A DNA stretch of 64,000 nucleotides from Saccharopolyspora endophytica (lineage in GTDB: Bacteria; Actinomycetota; Actinomycetes; Mycobacteriales; Pseudonocardiaceae): contig NZ_JAGPXE010000006.1 of the NCBI RefSeq assembly GCF_018070075.1, forward strand, positions 124,001 to 188,000, given 5' to 3'. Each line of letters opens with the position of its first letter. Position 1 is the first letter of the stretch. The position numbers and the translations under genes are program-made. Below are positions 48,762 to 58,329 of this stretch, piece after piece. The notes beneath the pieces were generated by a model, which saw only the letters and a program-made list of their open reading frames with translations, was not told the origin of the DNA and searched no databases.

Positions 48762-51073
48762 GCCGGACGGGAATCAGGGCTGTGGTCCGCGCGGACGTAG
48801 GCGGCGATCTGAGCCCGCGACGTGTAGCCCAGCTTGGTCAGGATGTTCTCGACGTGCGCTTCGGCGGTGCGCGGCGAGATGACCAGGTGCTCGGCGATCT
48901 CCCGGTTCGTCAGTCCCTCCGCCACGAGTCGTGCGACCTGCCGCTCCCTGCGGGTCAGCGGCGATGAAGGGGCAGTGCGGGTCTGCCGAGGTGTCCCGAG
49001 CGCGTGGTCGACGGTGGCGTCCGGTGAGAGGTGGCCGCCCGCGGTGTGCTCCGCTTCGAACCGCGCATCGCCCAGCGCCTCCCGCAGGGTCGCGGTGTAG
49101 TTCTCGTGGGCCTGCAGGTAAGTGGCGAATCCGAACATGGGCTGGCCGATCGGCACCCAGAGCTCCCGGTTCGCGCCCATGAGCCGCGCTGCGCGCCGGT
49201 GCTGGCCGGATTCCGCCAGCATCCAGACCAGCACCTCCACGCAGCAGGGGATGCCGAGCCAGTCGCCGAGGTCCCGCTTGATCTCGATGGCCTCGCGCAG
49301 CGCCGCCGTGGCGAGGATGTCGTCGGACCGGGTCCAGCCGATGAGTCCCAGCACCCACAGCGCCCAGGTCGCCGCCCAGCATTCGCCGATGCCCCGGCTG
49401 AGCCGGCGGCATTCCTCAGCGATCTTCTCGGCCTCCCGGTCGTCGCCCTCGATCAGGCGCAGCCATCCGTGGGCGGCCAACCCGATCAGCGACTCCGAGT
49501 CCTCAGCTCCGAGCGACCGATACGTCGCTCGGGCACCGGACAGCAGCGCCTCCGCCTCGTCGAGTTCGTCGCCGAGCAGCTTGTTGACGCCGAGGAACAG
49601 CTCGGCTCGGGCGAGCGTCACCTGATCGCCATGTCGCCGGGCGGCGTCGATGCACTCGGTCAAGATCGCCGAGGAACCGGTCGGTTCGCCCTGGACCTGG
49701 CGAACCCACCCCGCCACCCAGAGCGCCTCGGCCCGCAGCGGCGTGTCGGCGTGGAGCGCGGCGACGGCCTTGTCGATCCATTCCCTGCCCTCGCGCCCGG
49801 CGCCCATGACCCAGAGGTGGCGCAGGTCGACCGCCGTCCGCACGGCGGCGGACGGGTCCGCGTCGTCGTCGAAGCCGAAGCGGAGCGCTTCCCGGAAGTT
49901 GACCTGCTCGCGCCGCAACATCGAGGACCACTCCCGCTGCCGCGGTCCCGACCAGTCGTGGCAGGCGTGGGCCGCCAGCTCGGCGAAGTGGTGCGCGTGC
50001 CGGCGGCTCACGTCGAGCTCGGCGTCGCTGCCGCGGAGGAGCTCCCGGCCGAACTGCCTGATGGTCTCCAGCATGTGGTACCGGGCTCCGGCGCTGTGGA
50101 CCTGTCGGAGCACGACCGATTTGCTCACCAGGCCCGTCACCGCGTCGGTGGACTCCTGCGCGGTCAGGGAGTCGTACCCGATGACGGCGAGGGCCGCGTC
50201 GAGGTCGAACCCACCGGGGAAGACCGACAGCCGCGCCCACGCGGTCTGCTCGGCGGGCGAGCACAGCGCGTAGCTCCACTCCACTGCGGCGCGCAGCGTT
50301 TGGTGGCGGGCCGGTGCGCCCCGGACCACGGTGGACAGCGCCTGGAACCGGTCTTCGAGGCGATCCAGCATCTCGTTGACGCCCATCGACTGCAGCTGCA
50401 CCGCGGCGAGCTCGATGGCCAGCGGCATCCCCTCGAGCCGGGCGCACAACCTGGCGATGGCCTCGTGGTTCTCGGCATCGAGGGTGAACCCGCGTACCGC
50501 GGCTGCCGCCCGTTGGACGAACAGCTCGACGGCTTCGTACTCGAGCGGGTTCCCGTCCCCTCCACCTTCGTCGGAGCTGGTGAAGCTGAGCGGTGGAACG
50601 GGGACGACGTGCTCCCCGGGGACGTGCAGCGCTTCGCGGCTGGTCGCGATGATGCGCACCCCGGGCGCCGCGCGCAGCACGGCGGCGATCACGTTCCCGC
50701 ACGCGTCGAGCAGGTGCTCGCAGTTGTCGATGATCAGGAGCAGCGACTTGTCCTGCAGGTGCTCGATCAGCACCTCCTCGGAGGACTCCGCCGATCGGTC
50801 CGGGACGCCGAGGGCGTCGATGATGGCGTGATCGGTCAGCGCCGGATCGCGGAGCTCGGCGAGCTCGACGAGCCAGACGCCGTCGGCGAAAGCCCGGTGC
50901 GCGGTTTCGCCGACGCGAATTGCCAACCGGGTCTTGCCCATTCCGCCGGGGCCGAGCAGCGTCACCAGCCGGGCGGAACCGAGCAGCGCGCGGATCTCGC
51001 CGACCATCGCCCGCCGACCGACGAAGCTGGTGACGGTCTCCGAGCCGGGGAGATTGCCCAGACGCCGGGTCAT
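48749..51073 (-). CDS. Large LuxR-family ATPase regulator
   Basis: A 774-residue signalling regulator. The N-terminal NB-ARC/AAA-type ATPase has a Walker A at residues 41-48 (LLGPGGMGKTRLA) and a Walker B-like LLLIIDNCEH; RIIATSREALHVPGEHVVPVPPL is typical of these proteins. A TPR-like helical middle follows, then a C-terminal LuxR HTH (LTRRERQVARLVAEGLTNREIAEHLVISPRTAEAHVENILTKLG). Such proteins integrate nucleotide and unknown ligand signals in actinomycetes. It is divergent from the MHS-amidohydrolase operon and may control it. ATG start at 51073. Confidence 0.9.
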   Translation of the reverse strand: MTRRLGNLPGSETVTSFVGRRAMVGEIRALLGSARLVTLLGPGGMGKTRLAIRVGETAHRAFADGVWLVELAELRDPALTDHAIIDALGVPDRSAESSEEVLIEHLQDKSLLLIIDNCEHLLDACGNVIAAVLRAAPGVRIIATSREALHVPGEHVVPVPPLSFTSSDEGGGDGNPLEYEAVELFVQRAAAAVRGFTLDAENHEAIARLCARLEGMPLAIELAAVQLQSMGVNEMLDRLEDRFQALSTVVRGAPARHQTLRAAVEWSYALCSPAEQTAWARLSVFPGGFDLDAALAVIGYDSLTAQESTDAVTGLVSKSVVLRQVHSAGARYHMLETIRQFGRELLRGSDAELDVSRRHAHHFAELAAHACHDWSGPRQREWSSMLRREQVNFREALRFGFDDDADPSAAVRTAVDLRHLWVMGAGREGREWIDKAVAALHADTPLRAEALWVAGWVRQVQGEPTGSSAILTECIDAARRHGDQVTLARAELFLGVNKLLGDELDEAEALLSGARATYRSLGAEDSESLIGLAAHGWLRLIEGDDREAEKIAEECRRLSRGIGECWAATWALWVLGLIGWTRSDDILATAALREAIEIKRDLGDWLGIPCCVEVLVWMLAESGQHRRAARLMGANRELWVPIGQPMFGFATYLQAHENYTATLREALGDARFEAEHTAGGHLSPDATVDHALGTPRQTRTAPSSPLTRRERQVARLVAEGLTNREIAEHLVISPRTAEAHVENILTKLGYTSRAQIAAYVRADHSPDSRPAQSR

Positions 51074-51342
51074 GCCACCACCAGCTCACGATCAGCTCGC
51101 AGTGACGCACGTCACTGCAGCCTCAAGTGTAGTCCCCGGCCAACCGGCCACCGCGATCCGCTCCGTCCCCAGCAGCGGCCTCCATGTGTTCTTCACGCAC
51201 ACCCGTCGACGGTGGGCATGGGCGTTCGCGGGTGCACCGGCTGGTTCCATCGATCGAAGTTGAACTGGACCTAGCCAGCCGACGCGGTCGCAAACAATGT
51301 TGGTTACCCAGGTCACCCAACCCGTCCAAAGGAGTACCGGGC

Positions 51343-52683
51343 ATGGTGAACAAGCGCAGCGCGGGCGATGCCTCGTACCGCAGACGCATGTCGAGGGTCG
51401 CGATGGCGAGCTTCGTCGGCACGACCATCGAGTGGTACGACTTCTTCCTGTACGGAACTATGGCTGCTCTCGTGTTCAGCCAGCTGTTCTTCACGAAGCT
51501 GGACCCAGCGACCGGAACCATCGCCTCGTTCGCCACCTTCGCCGCCGGATTCCTGGCCCGCCCGCTCGGTGGAATCGCGTTCGGTTACTTCGGAGACCGA
51601 GCGGGGAGGAAGGCATCCTTGATCGCCTCCCTCAGCCTGATGGGCATCTCGACGTTCCTCATCGGGATCCTCCCCACCTACAGCTCGATTGGCATCCTCG
51701 CGCCGATTCTTCTTTCGATCTTCCGGTTGGTGCAGGGTTTCGCGCTCGGCGGGGAATGGGCCGGAGCTGCGGCTCTCGCGACCGAACACGCCGATGAGGG
51801 CAAGCGCGGGTTCTACGGCGGATGGGTGCAGCTCGGATCTTCGGCGGGCAGTGTTCTGGCCACTGCGACGGTGCTGCTCCTGAGCGCGCTGCTGGACGAG
51901 GACTCGTTCCTCTCCTGGGGGTGGCGAGTGCCCTTCCTGCTCAGCGCGGTGCTCGTCGTCGTCGGCATGTTCATCCGGCTGAAGGTGGAGGAAACCCCGG
52001 TCTTCCAGCAGATGAAACGGGAAGGCCGTCGCGGTCGGATGCCGCTGGCGGCGGTTGTGCAGCGGCAGTGGAGAACTGTGCTGCTCGTCGTCGGAATGCA
52101 TCTGGCGAACACCACGATCGCCTACCTCACCGGCGTGTTCCTGCTGTCCTACGGAACGAAGCAGATCGGTATGGAGTCCAACACCGTCCTGCTGGCGAAG
52201 CTGACCACGGGTCTGATCCTCGTGACCTTGGTGTCCATGCCGGCGGCCGCGCTCGGCGACCGCATCGGGCGGCGGCCGGTGTACCTGGCCGGAACGATCG
52301 GGTTGGTCGTCGTCGCCTTCCCGGCGCTCTGGCTGTTCGACACCGGAAACTTCGCGCTGGTGTTCATCGCGGTCCTTCTGCTCGGTCTGGCGAACGTGCT
52401 GATGTACCAGACCCAAGGCGCGTTCTTCACCGAGATCTTCGCACCAGATATCCGCTGCACCGGCGCGGCGCTCGGCGTCCAGGTCGCCACCGTGATCGGC
52501 GGGGGTACCGCCCCGATCATCGCCACCTCGTTGATCCTGTTCAGCGCCGGGAATTCCTGGCCTGTCTCCGTCTACCTGATCGTCATCGGGCTCATCTCCA
52601 CCGCGTGCACCTTGTTGGTCAAGGAGAGCCGTCCCGCGCGGACGGGCACTCAGGTCGCTGCGGAGGGCGCGCTCTCCCGGTGA
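51343..52683 (+). CDS. MFS transporter, metabolite:H+ symporter (MHS) family
   Basis: A 446-residue, 12-helix carrier. MHS features: GTTIEWYDFFLYGTMAALVF, FGYFGDRAGRKAS, RLVQGFALGGEWAGA and AALGDRIGRRPV. The ATG at 51343 has AAAGGAG 8 bases upstream. It is the first gene of an operon with an amidohydrolase and a COG0523 GTPase and presumably imports the amidohydrolase substrate. Third MHS carrier of the window; it resembles the other two in layout but not closely in sequence. Confidence 0.88.
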   Translation: MVNKRSAGDASYRRRMSRVAMASFVGTTIEWYDFFLYGTMAALVFSQLFFTKLDPATGTIASFATFAAGFLARPLGGIAFGYFGDRAGRKASLIASLSLMGISTFLIGILPTYSSIGILAPILLSIFRLVQGFALGGEWAGAAALATEHADEGKRGFYGGWVQLGSSAGSVLATATVLLLSALLDEDSFLSWGWRVPFLLSAVLVVVGMFIRLKVEETPVFQQMKREGRRGRMPLAAVVQRQWRTVLLVVGMHLANTTIAYLTGVFLLSYGTKQIGMESNTVLLAKLTTGLILVTLVSMPAAALGDRIGRRPVYLAGTIGLVVVAFPALWLFDTGNFALVFIAVLLLGLANVLMYQTQGAFFTEIFAPDIRCTGAALGVQVATVIGGGTAPIIATSLILFSAGNSWPVSVYLIVIGLISTACTLLVKESRPARTGTQVAAEGALSR

Positions 52684-52697
52684 GGAGGTGCCGACGC

Positions 52698-54413
52698 ATG
52701 ACCGGTGGAACACCGTGCACACCGACGAAGAAGTGGAAGGGAAGTACCGTGGTTGACCAACGCACCGTCATCTATCCCGCCAAGAACGTGCGGACCATGG
52801 ACCCCGCGCGGCCGGAGGCCGAAGCCGTGGCGGTGCGCGGCGAGCGCATCCGCGCGGTGGGCACCGCCGCCGAACTGCGCGAGTACTCGGGGGCGGTGGT
52901 CGACGACCGCTACGCCGACGCGGTGCTGCTGCCCGGATTCGTTGAGGCTCACAGCCATGCGGGTTCAGGCGGGATGTGGGACAAGGTCTACGTCGGTCGA
53001 TTCGATCGGACCTCCCCGGACGGCCGGTTGTGGCCCGGTTGCCCCACCGTGGCCGATGTTCTCGAACGGTTGCGCGAGGCCGAACAGCGGCTCCCCGCAG
53101 ATCAGTCGGTACCGCTACTGGCATGGGGTCTGGACCCGATCTACTACCCGCACGAGACCTTGACCGCGCGTGAGCTGGATGCGGTTTCCACTGGTCGGCC
53201 GGTCCACCTCTTGCACGCCAACGGCCACCTCGCGACGGTCAACTCGGCCGCGCTCGAGGTGGGCGGCATCGGCCGGGACACCCAGGTGGAGGGCGTGGTC
53301 AAGCACGCCGATGGCACGCCGACCGGGGAGCTTCAGGAGTGGGCGGCGATGTCGCTGGTGCAGCACGAGATCGGCGGCGGCATCACCGGAGGGATCACCG
53401 CTGAGGCGATCCGCTGCTTCGGCCAGGACGCGGTCAACACCGGTACCACCACGCTGACCGACCTCGGCTCGACGATGTTGATGTCGGACGAGACGATGGC
53501 GCCGTACCTGGAGGCGGTGACCGAGGAGTTCCCAGCTCGGCTCTCGGTGTTCCTCTTCGGAGCGGGAAAAGGTGGGGTGCCACCCGGAGAGGCCGCCGCG
53601 CGGTTGCGGGACCTGCGCGAGCGCAGTACCGGCAAGCTGCGCATGGGTCACGTGAAGCTGATGCTCGACGGGTCCATTCAAGGGTTCACGGCACGACTGC
53701 AGGAGCCCGGCTACCTCGGTGACCAGCCCAACGGGATCTGGGTCGTCTCACCCGTCGAGTTCGAGGCCGCGCTGAGCGCGTACCACGAGGCCGGGCTGCT
53801 GGTGCACGTGCACTGCAATGGCGATCAGGCCACCGAACTGTTCCTGAGAATCATGGAGAAGGTTCTGGTCGCACACCCGCGCCCGGATCACCGCCACACC
53901 GTCACCCACTCGCAGATGACCACGCCCGCGCAGTACAAGCGGATGGCGGCCCTCGGGATGTGCGCGAACATCTTCGCCAATCACATCTGGGCGTGGGGGG
54001 ACCAGCACATCGACATCACCGTCGGCCCTGACCGCGCCGCCCGGATGAACGCCACGGCTACTGCGCTGTGCTGCGGGGTGCCGGTGTCACTGCACTGCGA
54101 CACACCGGTCACGCCTTTGTCGCCGCTGAAAACGGTGCAGCACGCGGTGACACGACGCACGGTGTCAGGCCGGGTCATGGGTGAGCACGAGCAGATCACC
54201 GTCGACGAGGGCTTGCGCGCGGTGACCCTCGGCGGTGCGTACCTGCTCAAGATGGATCACGAGGTCGGATCGCTGGAACCCGGCAAGTTCGCCGACATGG
54301 CGGTGGTGGGCGCCGATCCGCTGGCGATTCCGGCCGACGAGGTCGGTGACATCGACGTGCTGGGCACCGTCGTCGGCGGCGCGCACCACGCATCGACCGT
54401 CCACCGGGCCTGA
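52698..54413 (+). CDS. Metal-dependent amidohydrolase (YtcJ-like)
   Basis: A 571-residue amidohydrolase-superfamily enzyme hydrolysing amides or cyclic ureides. The metal-binding His-x-His is at residues 85-87 (VEAHSHAG); further ligands are likely the Lys in GHVKLMLDGSIQG, His in VHVHCNGD and HTVTHSQ, and the Asp in HCDTPVTPLSP. The C-terminal LEPGKFADMAVVGADP closes the composite beta domain. Start is ATG 52698 (GAGGAGG upstream) or the in-frame GTG 52749 (GGAAGGGAAG), both well supplied. It lies 14 bases after the transporter and 1 base before the GTPase gene. Substrate unknown. Confidence 0.87.
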   Translation: MTGGTPCTPTKKWKGSTVVDQRTVIYPAKNVRTMDPARPEAEAVAVRGERIRAVGTAAELREYSGAVVDDRYADAVLLPGFVEAHSHAGSGGMWDKVYVGRFDRTSPDGRLWPGCPTVADVLERLREAEQRLPADQSVPLLAWGLDPIYYPHETLTARELDAVSTGRPVHLLHANGHLATVNSAALEVGGIGRDTQVEGVVKHADGTPTGELQEWAAMSLVQHEIGGGITGGITAEAIRCFGQDAVNTGTTTLTDLGSTMLMSDETMAPYLEAVTEEFPARLSVFLFGAGKGGVPPGEAAARLRDLRERSTGKLRMGHVKLMLDGSIQGFTARLQEPGYLGDQPNGIWVVSPVEFEAALSAYHEAGLLVHVHCNGDQATELFLRIMEKVLVAHPRPDHRHTVTHSQMTTPAQYKRMAALGMCANIFANHIWAWGDQHIDITVGPDRAARMNATATALCCGVPVSLHCDTPVTPLSPLKTVQHAVTRRTVSGRVMGEHEQITVDEGLRAVTLGGAYLLKMDHEVGSLEPGKFADMAVVGADPLAIPADEVGDIDVLGTVVGGAHHASTVHRA

Positions 54414-54414
54414 C

Positions 54415-55347
54415 ATGACCGCGCGCCTGACCGTCCTCGGCGGCTACCTCGGAGCGGGCAAGACGACCCTGCTGAACGGCCTGCTGGCCACCGCCGATGG
54501 GTCGCGGATCGCGGTGGTGGTGAACGACTTCGGGTCGGTCAACATCGACCGAAGGTTGATCACCTCGGCCACCCGAGACACCGTCGAGCTGGCCAACGGC
54601 TGCATGTGCTGCAGTCTGCAGGACGACACCAGTGCCGTGATGACGCGTTTGGCGGCGCGCGACGACCTGCGTCACGTCGTGGTGGAGACCAGTGGTGTCG
54701 GTGACCCAGCAGCGTTGCGGTCCTGGGGAAACTACCCGGGTTTTGCGCCCGGGAGCACGGTGGTCTGCCTGGACAGCACCTCGGCCGCTCCGCTGCTGCG
54801 CGACGAGTTCGTCGGTGACACCGCGACCCGGCAGCTCGCCCGCGCGGACGTCGTGGTGTTGACCAAGGTTGATTTGGCTCGGTCGGGGCAGCTCGCGGAC
54901 GCCTGGCGATGCTGCCGCGAGCACGCGCCCGATGCCCAGGTGTTGGAGTCCGAGCGCGGTGACCTGCGCCTCGAGGACTTGATGCTGGGTTCCGCCGGGC
55001 CGATGAACGCGGCCGCGGGCGAACCGGATTCGCACCGGTCGGTGCACCGCAGCGCCGTCGTGACCGGTGCGCGTCCGGTGGACCGCGACGCGTTGCTGCG
55101 GGCGCTGCACGAGCTTCCGGCTTCGGTGGTCCGGGTCAAGGGTCTGGTCCGCTGCAGCGACAGCCCGTTGAGCCGGACCGTCGTCCAGTGTTCTGGTGGG
55201 CGGGTGTCGGTCACCGTCGAAGGCGCCTGGCTGGAGGCGGACTCCAGCGAATTGGTGATCATCGCCGCCGGCGAGGCGGCCGATGCCGATCTGCGGTCGG
55301 TGGCGAACCGACTCGCCGAGGTGCTGACCGTGCAAGGTTCGGCCTAG
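54415..55347 (+). CDS. COG0523/CobW-family metallochaperone GTPase
   Basis: A 310-residue G3E GTPase. Walker A is GYLGAGKTT (residues 10-18), the metal-binding CxCC motif is NGCMCCSL with Cys63, Cys65 and Cys66, followed by VVETSGVGDPA (switch/Walker B) and TKVD (base recognition). The C-terminal CobW domain is recognisable around SVVRVKGLVRCSD. The family delivers Zn, Co or other metals to client enzymes using GTP. Its start is 1 base after the amidohydrolase stop codon, making that metalloenzyme the obvious client. Confidence 0.87.
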   Translation: MTARLTVLGGYLGAGKTTLLNGLLATADGSRIAVVVNDFGSVNIDRRLITSATRDTVELANGCMCCSLQDDTSAVMTRLAARDDLRHVVVETSGVGDPAALRSWGNYPGFAPGSTVVCLDSTSAAPLLRDEFVGDTATRQLARADVVVLTKVDLARSGQLADAWRCCREHAPDAQVLESERGDLRLEDLMLGSAGPMNAAAGEPDSHRSVHRSAVVTGARPVDRDALLRALHELPASVVRVKGLVRCSDSPLSRTVVQCSGGRVSVTVEGAWLEADSSELVIIAAGEAADADLRSVANRLAEVLTVQGSA

Positions 55348-55410
55348 GCGCTGTTGAGGAATTGCGTTGCTTGGCGGTGACGGCAGCAGACCCTGAGCGG
55401 CTCCGCTGCG
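55348..55410 (+). repeat. Dispersed intergenic repeat, copy 2
   Basis: It begins on the base after the GTPase stop codon with GCGCTGTTGAGGAATTGCGT and continues with TGGCGGTG and CCTGAGCG blocks that occur in the same order after lctP at 291. The two copies differ by small insertions. Function unknown. Confidence 0.5.
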
Positions 55411-55503
55411 TTGTTCACGCGGCACTTGGTCGGGGCGCCGGGGCAGCAGGTACGAGTGAGAGGTTCCGAAGCGATCCGTGGAAGATCTCCTTGGCGGCAT
55501 CGC

Positions 55504-55540
55504 GCAGGTGGGCGACGTCCGAGCGGACGCGCCCACCTGC
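55504..55540. terminator. Bidirectional hairpin terminator
   Basis: Perfect 11-bp arms (55504-55514 and 55530-55540) extended inward by GTCCG/CGGAC pairing, 9 bases beyond the minus-strand aminotransferase gene and in the convergent gap after the GTPase gene. Confidence 0.75.
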
Positions 55541-55548
55541 GTCGGCGG

Positions 55549-56916
55549 TCAGGCGGGTACGTCCGCCTCGACGTCGGCGAGCATGCCGTCGATGCCGGAG
55601 AGCAGTTCGCCGATGACCTCATCTCCGGAGATCAGCGGTGGCGAGACCATCAGCATGGTGGCGCCGCGGTCGTCTCCTCGCAGGATCACGCCTGTGCGGG
55701 CGAAGGCCTTCGGCAAGACCTCCTGGAGCACGCGCGTGGACTGCTCGTCGGTGAGTTCGCGGCCGGTGCTGCGGTCGGCCATCAGCTCGATCGCGTAGAA
55801 GAACCCGGTTCCGCGGACGTCCTTGACGCACCGGTGCGCGCGCTGGAGCGAGTCGAGTCCGGCGCGGAGCTGCGGGCCGCGGTGCTCGACGTTGGACAGC
55901 ACCGATTCCTCGCGCATCGCGTTGATCGTGGCGGCGGCGACAGCGGTGGCCACCGGGTGGCCACCCCACGTGGCGCCGTGGGTGAAGCCCGTCCGTTCGC
56001 CGTGGTCGAACAGTTGCTCGATCACCGGTTCGCGGACGATGACACCGCCGAGCGGGGCGTAGCCGGCCGTGGATCCCTTCGCGAAGGTGATCAAGTCCGG
56101 GGTGACGCCGTAGCGGGCGCTGCCGAACCAGGATCCCAGTCGTCCGAAGGAGCAGATGACCTCGTCGGAAACAAGGAGAATGCCGTTCTGGTCGCAGATG
56201 CGTCGCAGCTCGGGCCAGTAGCCATCGGGCGGGACGAGCGCGCCTCGCCCGTTCTGCACGGGTTCGGCGAAGATCGCCGCGATGGTCTCCGCACCCTCCT
56301 CGGCGATGACGCGCTCGATGCTGCGCACGCAATCCAACTCGGCGGCCGGGCCGCAGTCTCCGGTCAGCCCCAGGGTGTTCGGCACGTGCCGAACACCCTC
56401 GAGCAGCGGCTCGAACGGTGCTCGGATCTTGGGGATGCCGGTGACCGACAGGGCGCCCATGGTGGTGCCGTGGTAGGCCATGTTCCGGCTGATGATCTTC
56501 GTTCGCTGGGGTTCGCCCTTGCTGGCGTGGTACTGACGGGCGAGCTTCAGGGCGCTCTCGACCGCCTCCGAACCGGAGTTGACGAAGAACGTCGTGGTGA
56601 GATCGCCGGGGGCGAGCTCGGCGATGAGGGAGGCTGCCTCCACCGCGGGTGGATGAGCCGAGCCCCAGTTGGTCGAGTAGGGCAGCAGGTCCATCTGCTT
56701 GCTGGCTGCCGAGACGATGTCACCGCGGCTGTGGCCGAGGTTGGCGCAGAACAGCCCGGACAGCCCGTCGAGGAAGCGGCGGCCCTCGCTGTCGAAAAGG
56801 TGGCAGCCTTCGCCGCGCACGAACACGGGCATCTCCGCGGCACGCCACCGTTGTCCGCGGGTGAAGTGCGGCCCGAGATGACGGCGGGCCTTGTCCCTGA
56901 GCTCTGCGGTGTCCAC
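55549..56916 (-). CDS. Class III (omega) aminotransferase
   Basis: A 455-residue PLP enzyme transferring an amino group from a terminal amine. The PLP lysine is in ITFAKGSTAGYAPLGG, the pyridine-binding Asp in LLVSDEVICSFGR, and FVNSGSEAVESALKLARQYH and RNMAYHGTTMGALSVTG are family blocks. The GTG at 56916 has AAGGAGG upstream. It most resembles taurine/beta-alanine:pyruvate aminotransferases; next to an alanine dehydrogenase gene that would recycle alanine to pyruvate, this is the classical Tpa-Ald pair. 2-Aminoethylphosphonate or another omega-amine is an alternative donor. Confidence 0.85.
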   Translation of the reverse strand: MDTAELRDKARRHLGPHFTRGQRWRAAEMPVFVRGEGCHLFDSEGRRFLDGLSGLFCANLGHSRGDIVSAASKQMDLLPYSTNWGSAHPPAVEAASLIAELAPGDLTTTFFVNSGSEAVESALKLARQYHASKGEPQRTKIISRNMAYHGTTMGALSVTGIPKIRAPFEPLLEGVRHVPNTLGLTGDCGPAAELDCVRSIERVIAEEGAETIAAIFAEPVQNGRGALVPPDGYWPELRRICDQNGILLVSDEVICSFGRLGSWFGSARYGVTPDLITFAKGSTAGYAPLGGVIVREPVIEQLFDHGERTGFTHGATWGGHPVATAVAAATINAMREESVLSNVEHRGPQLRAGLDSLQRAHRCVKDVRGTGFFYAIELMADRSTGRELTDEQSTRVLQEVLPKAFARTGVILRGDDRGATMLMVSPPLISGDEVIGELLSGIDGMLADVEADVPA

Positions 56917-57048
56917 GCTTCCTCCTTCGTTGGCTGCGGACGGTCACGGCGGGTCTGGTGCCTGGTGATCGGGGCGACCGCTGCCGCTACCTCCACGATG
57001 GTCAGCGCGCACTGCGCAGGGCAGGGCCAGAAAGAGGGCGTTTCGGGG

Positions 57049-57113
57049 GGTCCAGCCGGTCCCGTGACTGGACCTGTCGGCGTGACGCGTTCTGGTGCTT
57101 CTCGCGGGTCCAG
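57049..57113. promoter_or_regulatory. Cluster of GGTCCAG motifs, candidate MocR sites
   Basis: GGTCCAG at 57049-57055, CTGGACC at 57068-57074 and GGTCCAG at 57107-57113 lie in the divergent region between the aminotransferase and alanine dehydrogenase genes. The same 7-mer occurs twice ahead of the HAD gene at 59895 and 59919. MocR regulators often bind paired 7-12-bp repeats. Confidence 0.4.
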
Positions 57114-57201
57114 CTCGTTCGTCAGCCTTGTCGCACCCCCAAGCACGGCGGGGCCGCTTTTCCAGCGGGGGAGCCGACGACAGGGCAAGAGGGAGTGGCA
57201 G

Positions 57202-58317
57202 ATGAAGATCGGTGTGCCGCGAGAGCTCAAGAACCACGAGTACCGGGTGGCAGCGACACCTGCCGGTGTGTACGAGCTGGTGTCGCACGGTCACGAGGTC
57301 GTCGTCGAACGCGGGGCCGGTGTCGGCTCCTCGATCGCCGACGACGACTACTCGGCAGCCGGGGCGAAGTTGCTGGAGTCCGCCGACGACGTGTGGGCCC
57401 AGGCCGAGCTCGTGCTCAAGGTCAAGGAGCCGATCGCCGAGGAGTACGGCCGGATGCGGCGGGGTCAGGTGCTGTTCACCTACTTGCACCTGGCGGCGAG
57501 CGAGCCGTGCACGCGTGCGTTGCTGGACTCCGGAGTCACCGGCGTCGCCTACGAAACGGTGCAGCTACCGGACGGTTCGCTACCGCTGTTGTTCCCGATG
57601 AGCGAGGTCGCCGGGCGGCTGGCGCCATTCGTCGGAGCGCAGTCGCTGATGCGCGTCAACGGCGGGCGCGGAACTCTGATGGGCGGTGTGTCAGGAGTGG
57701 CTCCCGCACGCGTCGCCGTGCTGGGCGCCGGGGTCGCGGGGATGAACGCGGTCGCCGGTGCCGCCGGGGTGTGGGCCGACGTTGAGCTGCTGGACAAGAA
57801 CGTCGACAAGCTGCGCGCCGCGGACCGGATGTACCAGGGCCGCATCCGCACGACGACCTCGAACAGCTACGAGATCCAGCGCGCTGTGACCGAGGCGGAC
57901 CTGGTCATCGGCGCAGTGCTCGTGCCGGGGGCGAAGGCACCGAAGCTGATCTCCAACGAACTCGTGTCGCGGATGAAGTCGGGCAGCGTGCTGGTGGACA
58001 TCTCGGTCGACCAAGGCGGCTGCATGGAGGACTCGCGGCCCACCACTCATGACGATCCGACCTTCCAGGTGCACGACTCGGTGTTCTACTGCGTGGCCAA
58101 CATGCCCGGTTCGGTGCCCAACACCTCGACCTACGCGCTGACCAACGTCACGCTCCCGTACGTCGTGGAGATCGCGAACCGCGGCTTGAGCGATGCGGCG
58201 AGTACCAGGCCGGAGCTGTGGGGCGGGATCAACACGGTCCGCGGCCACCTCACCAACGCGAGCGTCGCCGAGGCGTTCGGGATGGGTTGCACTCCCGCTG
58301 ACCAGCTGCTGATCTGA
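57202..58317 (+). CDS. ald: Alanine dehydrogenase
   Basis: A 371-residue NAD-dependent enzyme that interconverts L-alanine and pyruvate plus ammonia. Substrate and catalytic residues fall at the family positions: Arg15 in EYRVAATP, Lys75 in LKVKEP and His96 in TYLHLA; the nucleotide motif is VLGAGVAGMNAV. Asp in VDISVDQGGC and the SVPNTSTYALTN block are also conserved. The ATG at 57202 follows GAGGGAG. Divergent from the class III aminotransferase gene, so the pair links transamination with pyruvate to ammonia release. Confidence 0.93.
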   Translation: MKIGVPRELKNHEYRVAATPAGVYELVSHGHEVVVERGAGVGSSIADDDYSAAGAKLLESADDVWAQAELVLKVKEPIAEEYGRMRRGQVLFTYLHLAASEPCTRALLDSGVTGVAYETVQLPDGSLPLLFPMSEVAGRLAPFVGAQSLMRVNGGRGTLMGGVSGVAPARVAVLGAGVAGMNAVAGAAGVWADVELLDKNVDKLRAADRMYQGRIRTTTSNSYEIQRAVTEADLVIGAVLVPGAKAPKLISNELVSRMKSGSVLVDISVDQGGCMEDSRPTTHDDPTFQVHDSVFYCVANMPGSVPNTSTYALTNVTLPYVVEIANRGLSDAASTRPELWGGINTVRGHLTNASVAEAFGMGCTPADQLLI

Positions 58318-58329
58318 GTGTGGCGCGGC

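Noticed and set aside
55411-57201. Open frame running in phase with ald far upstream of its start
   Set aside because: It is antisense to the class III aminotransferase gene and lacks any family-like sequence; ald itself starts at 57202.
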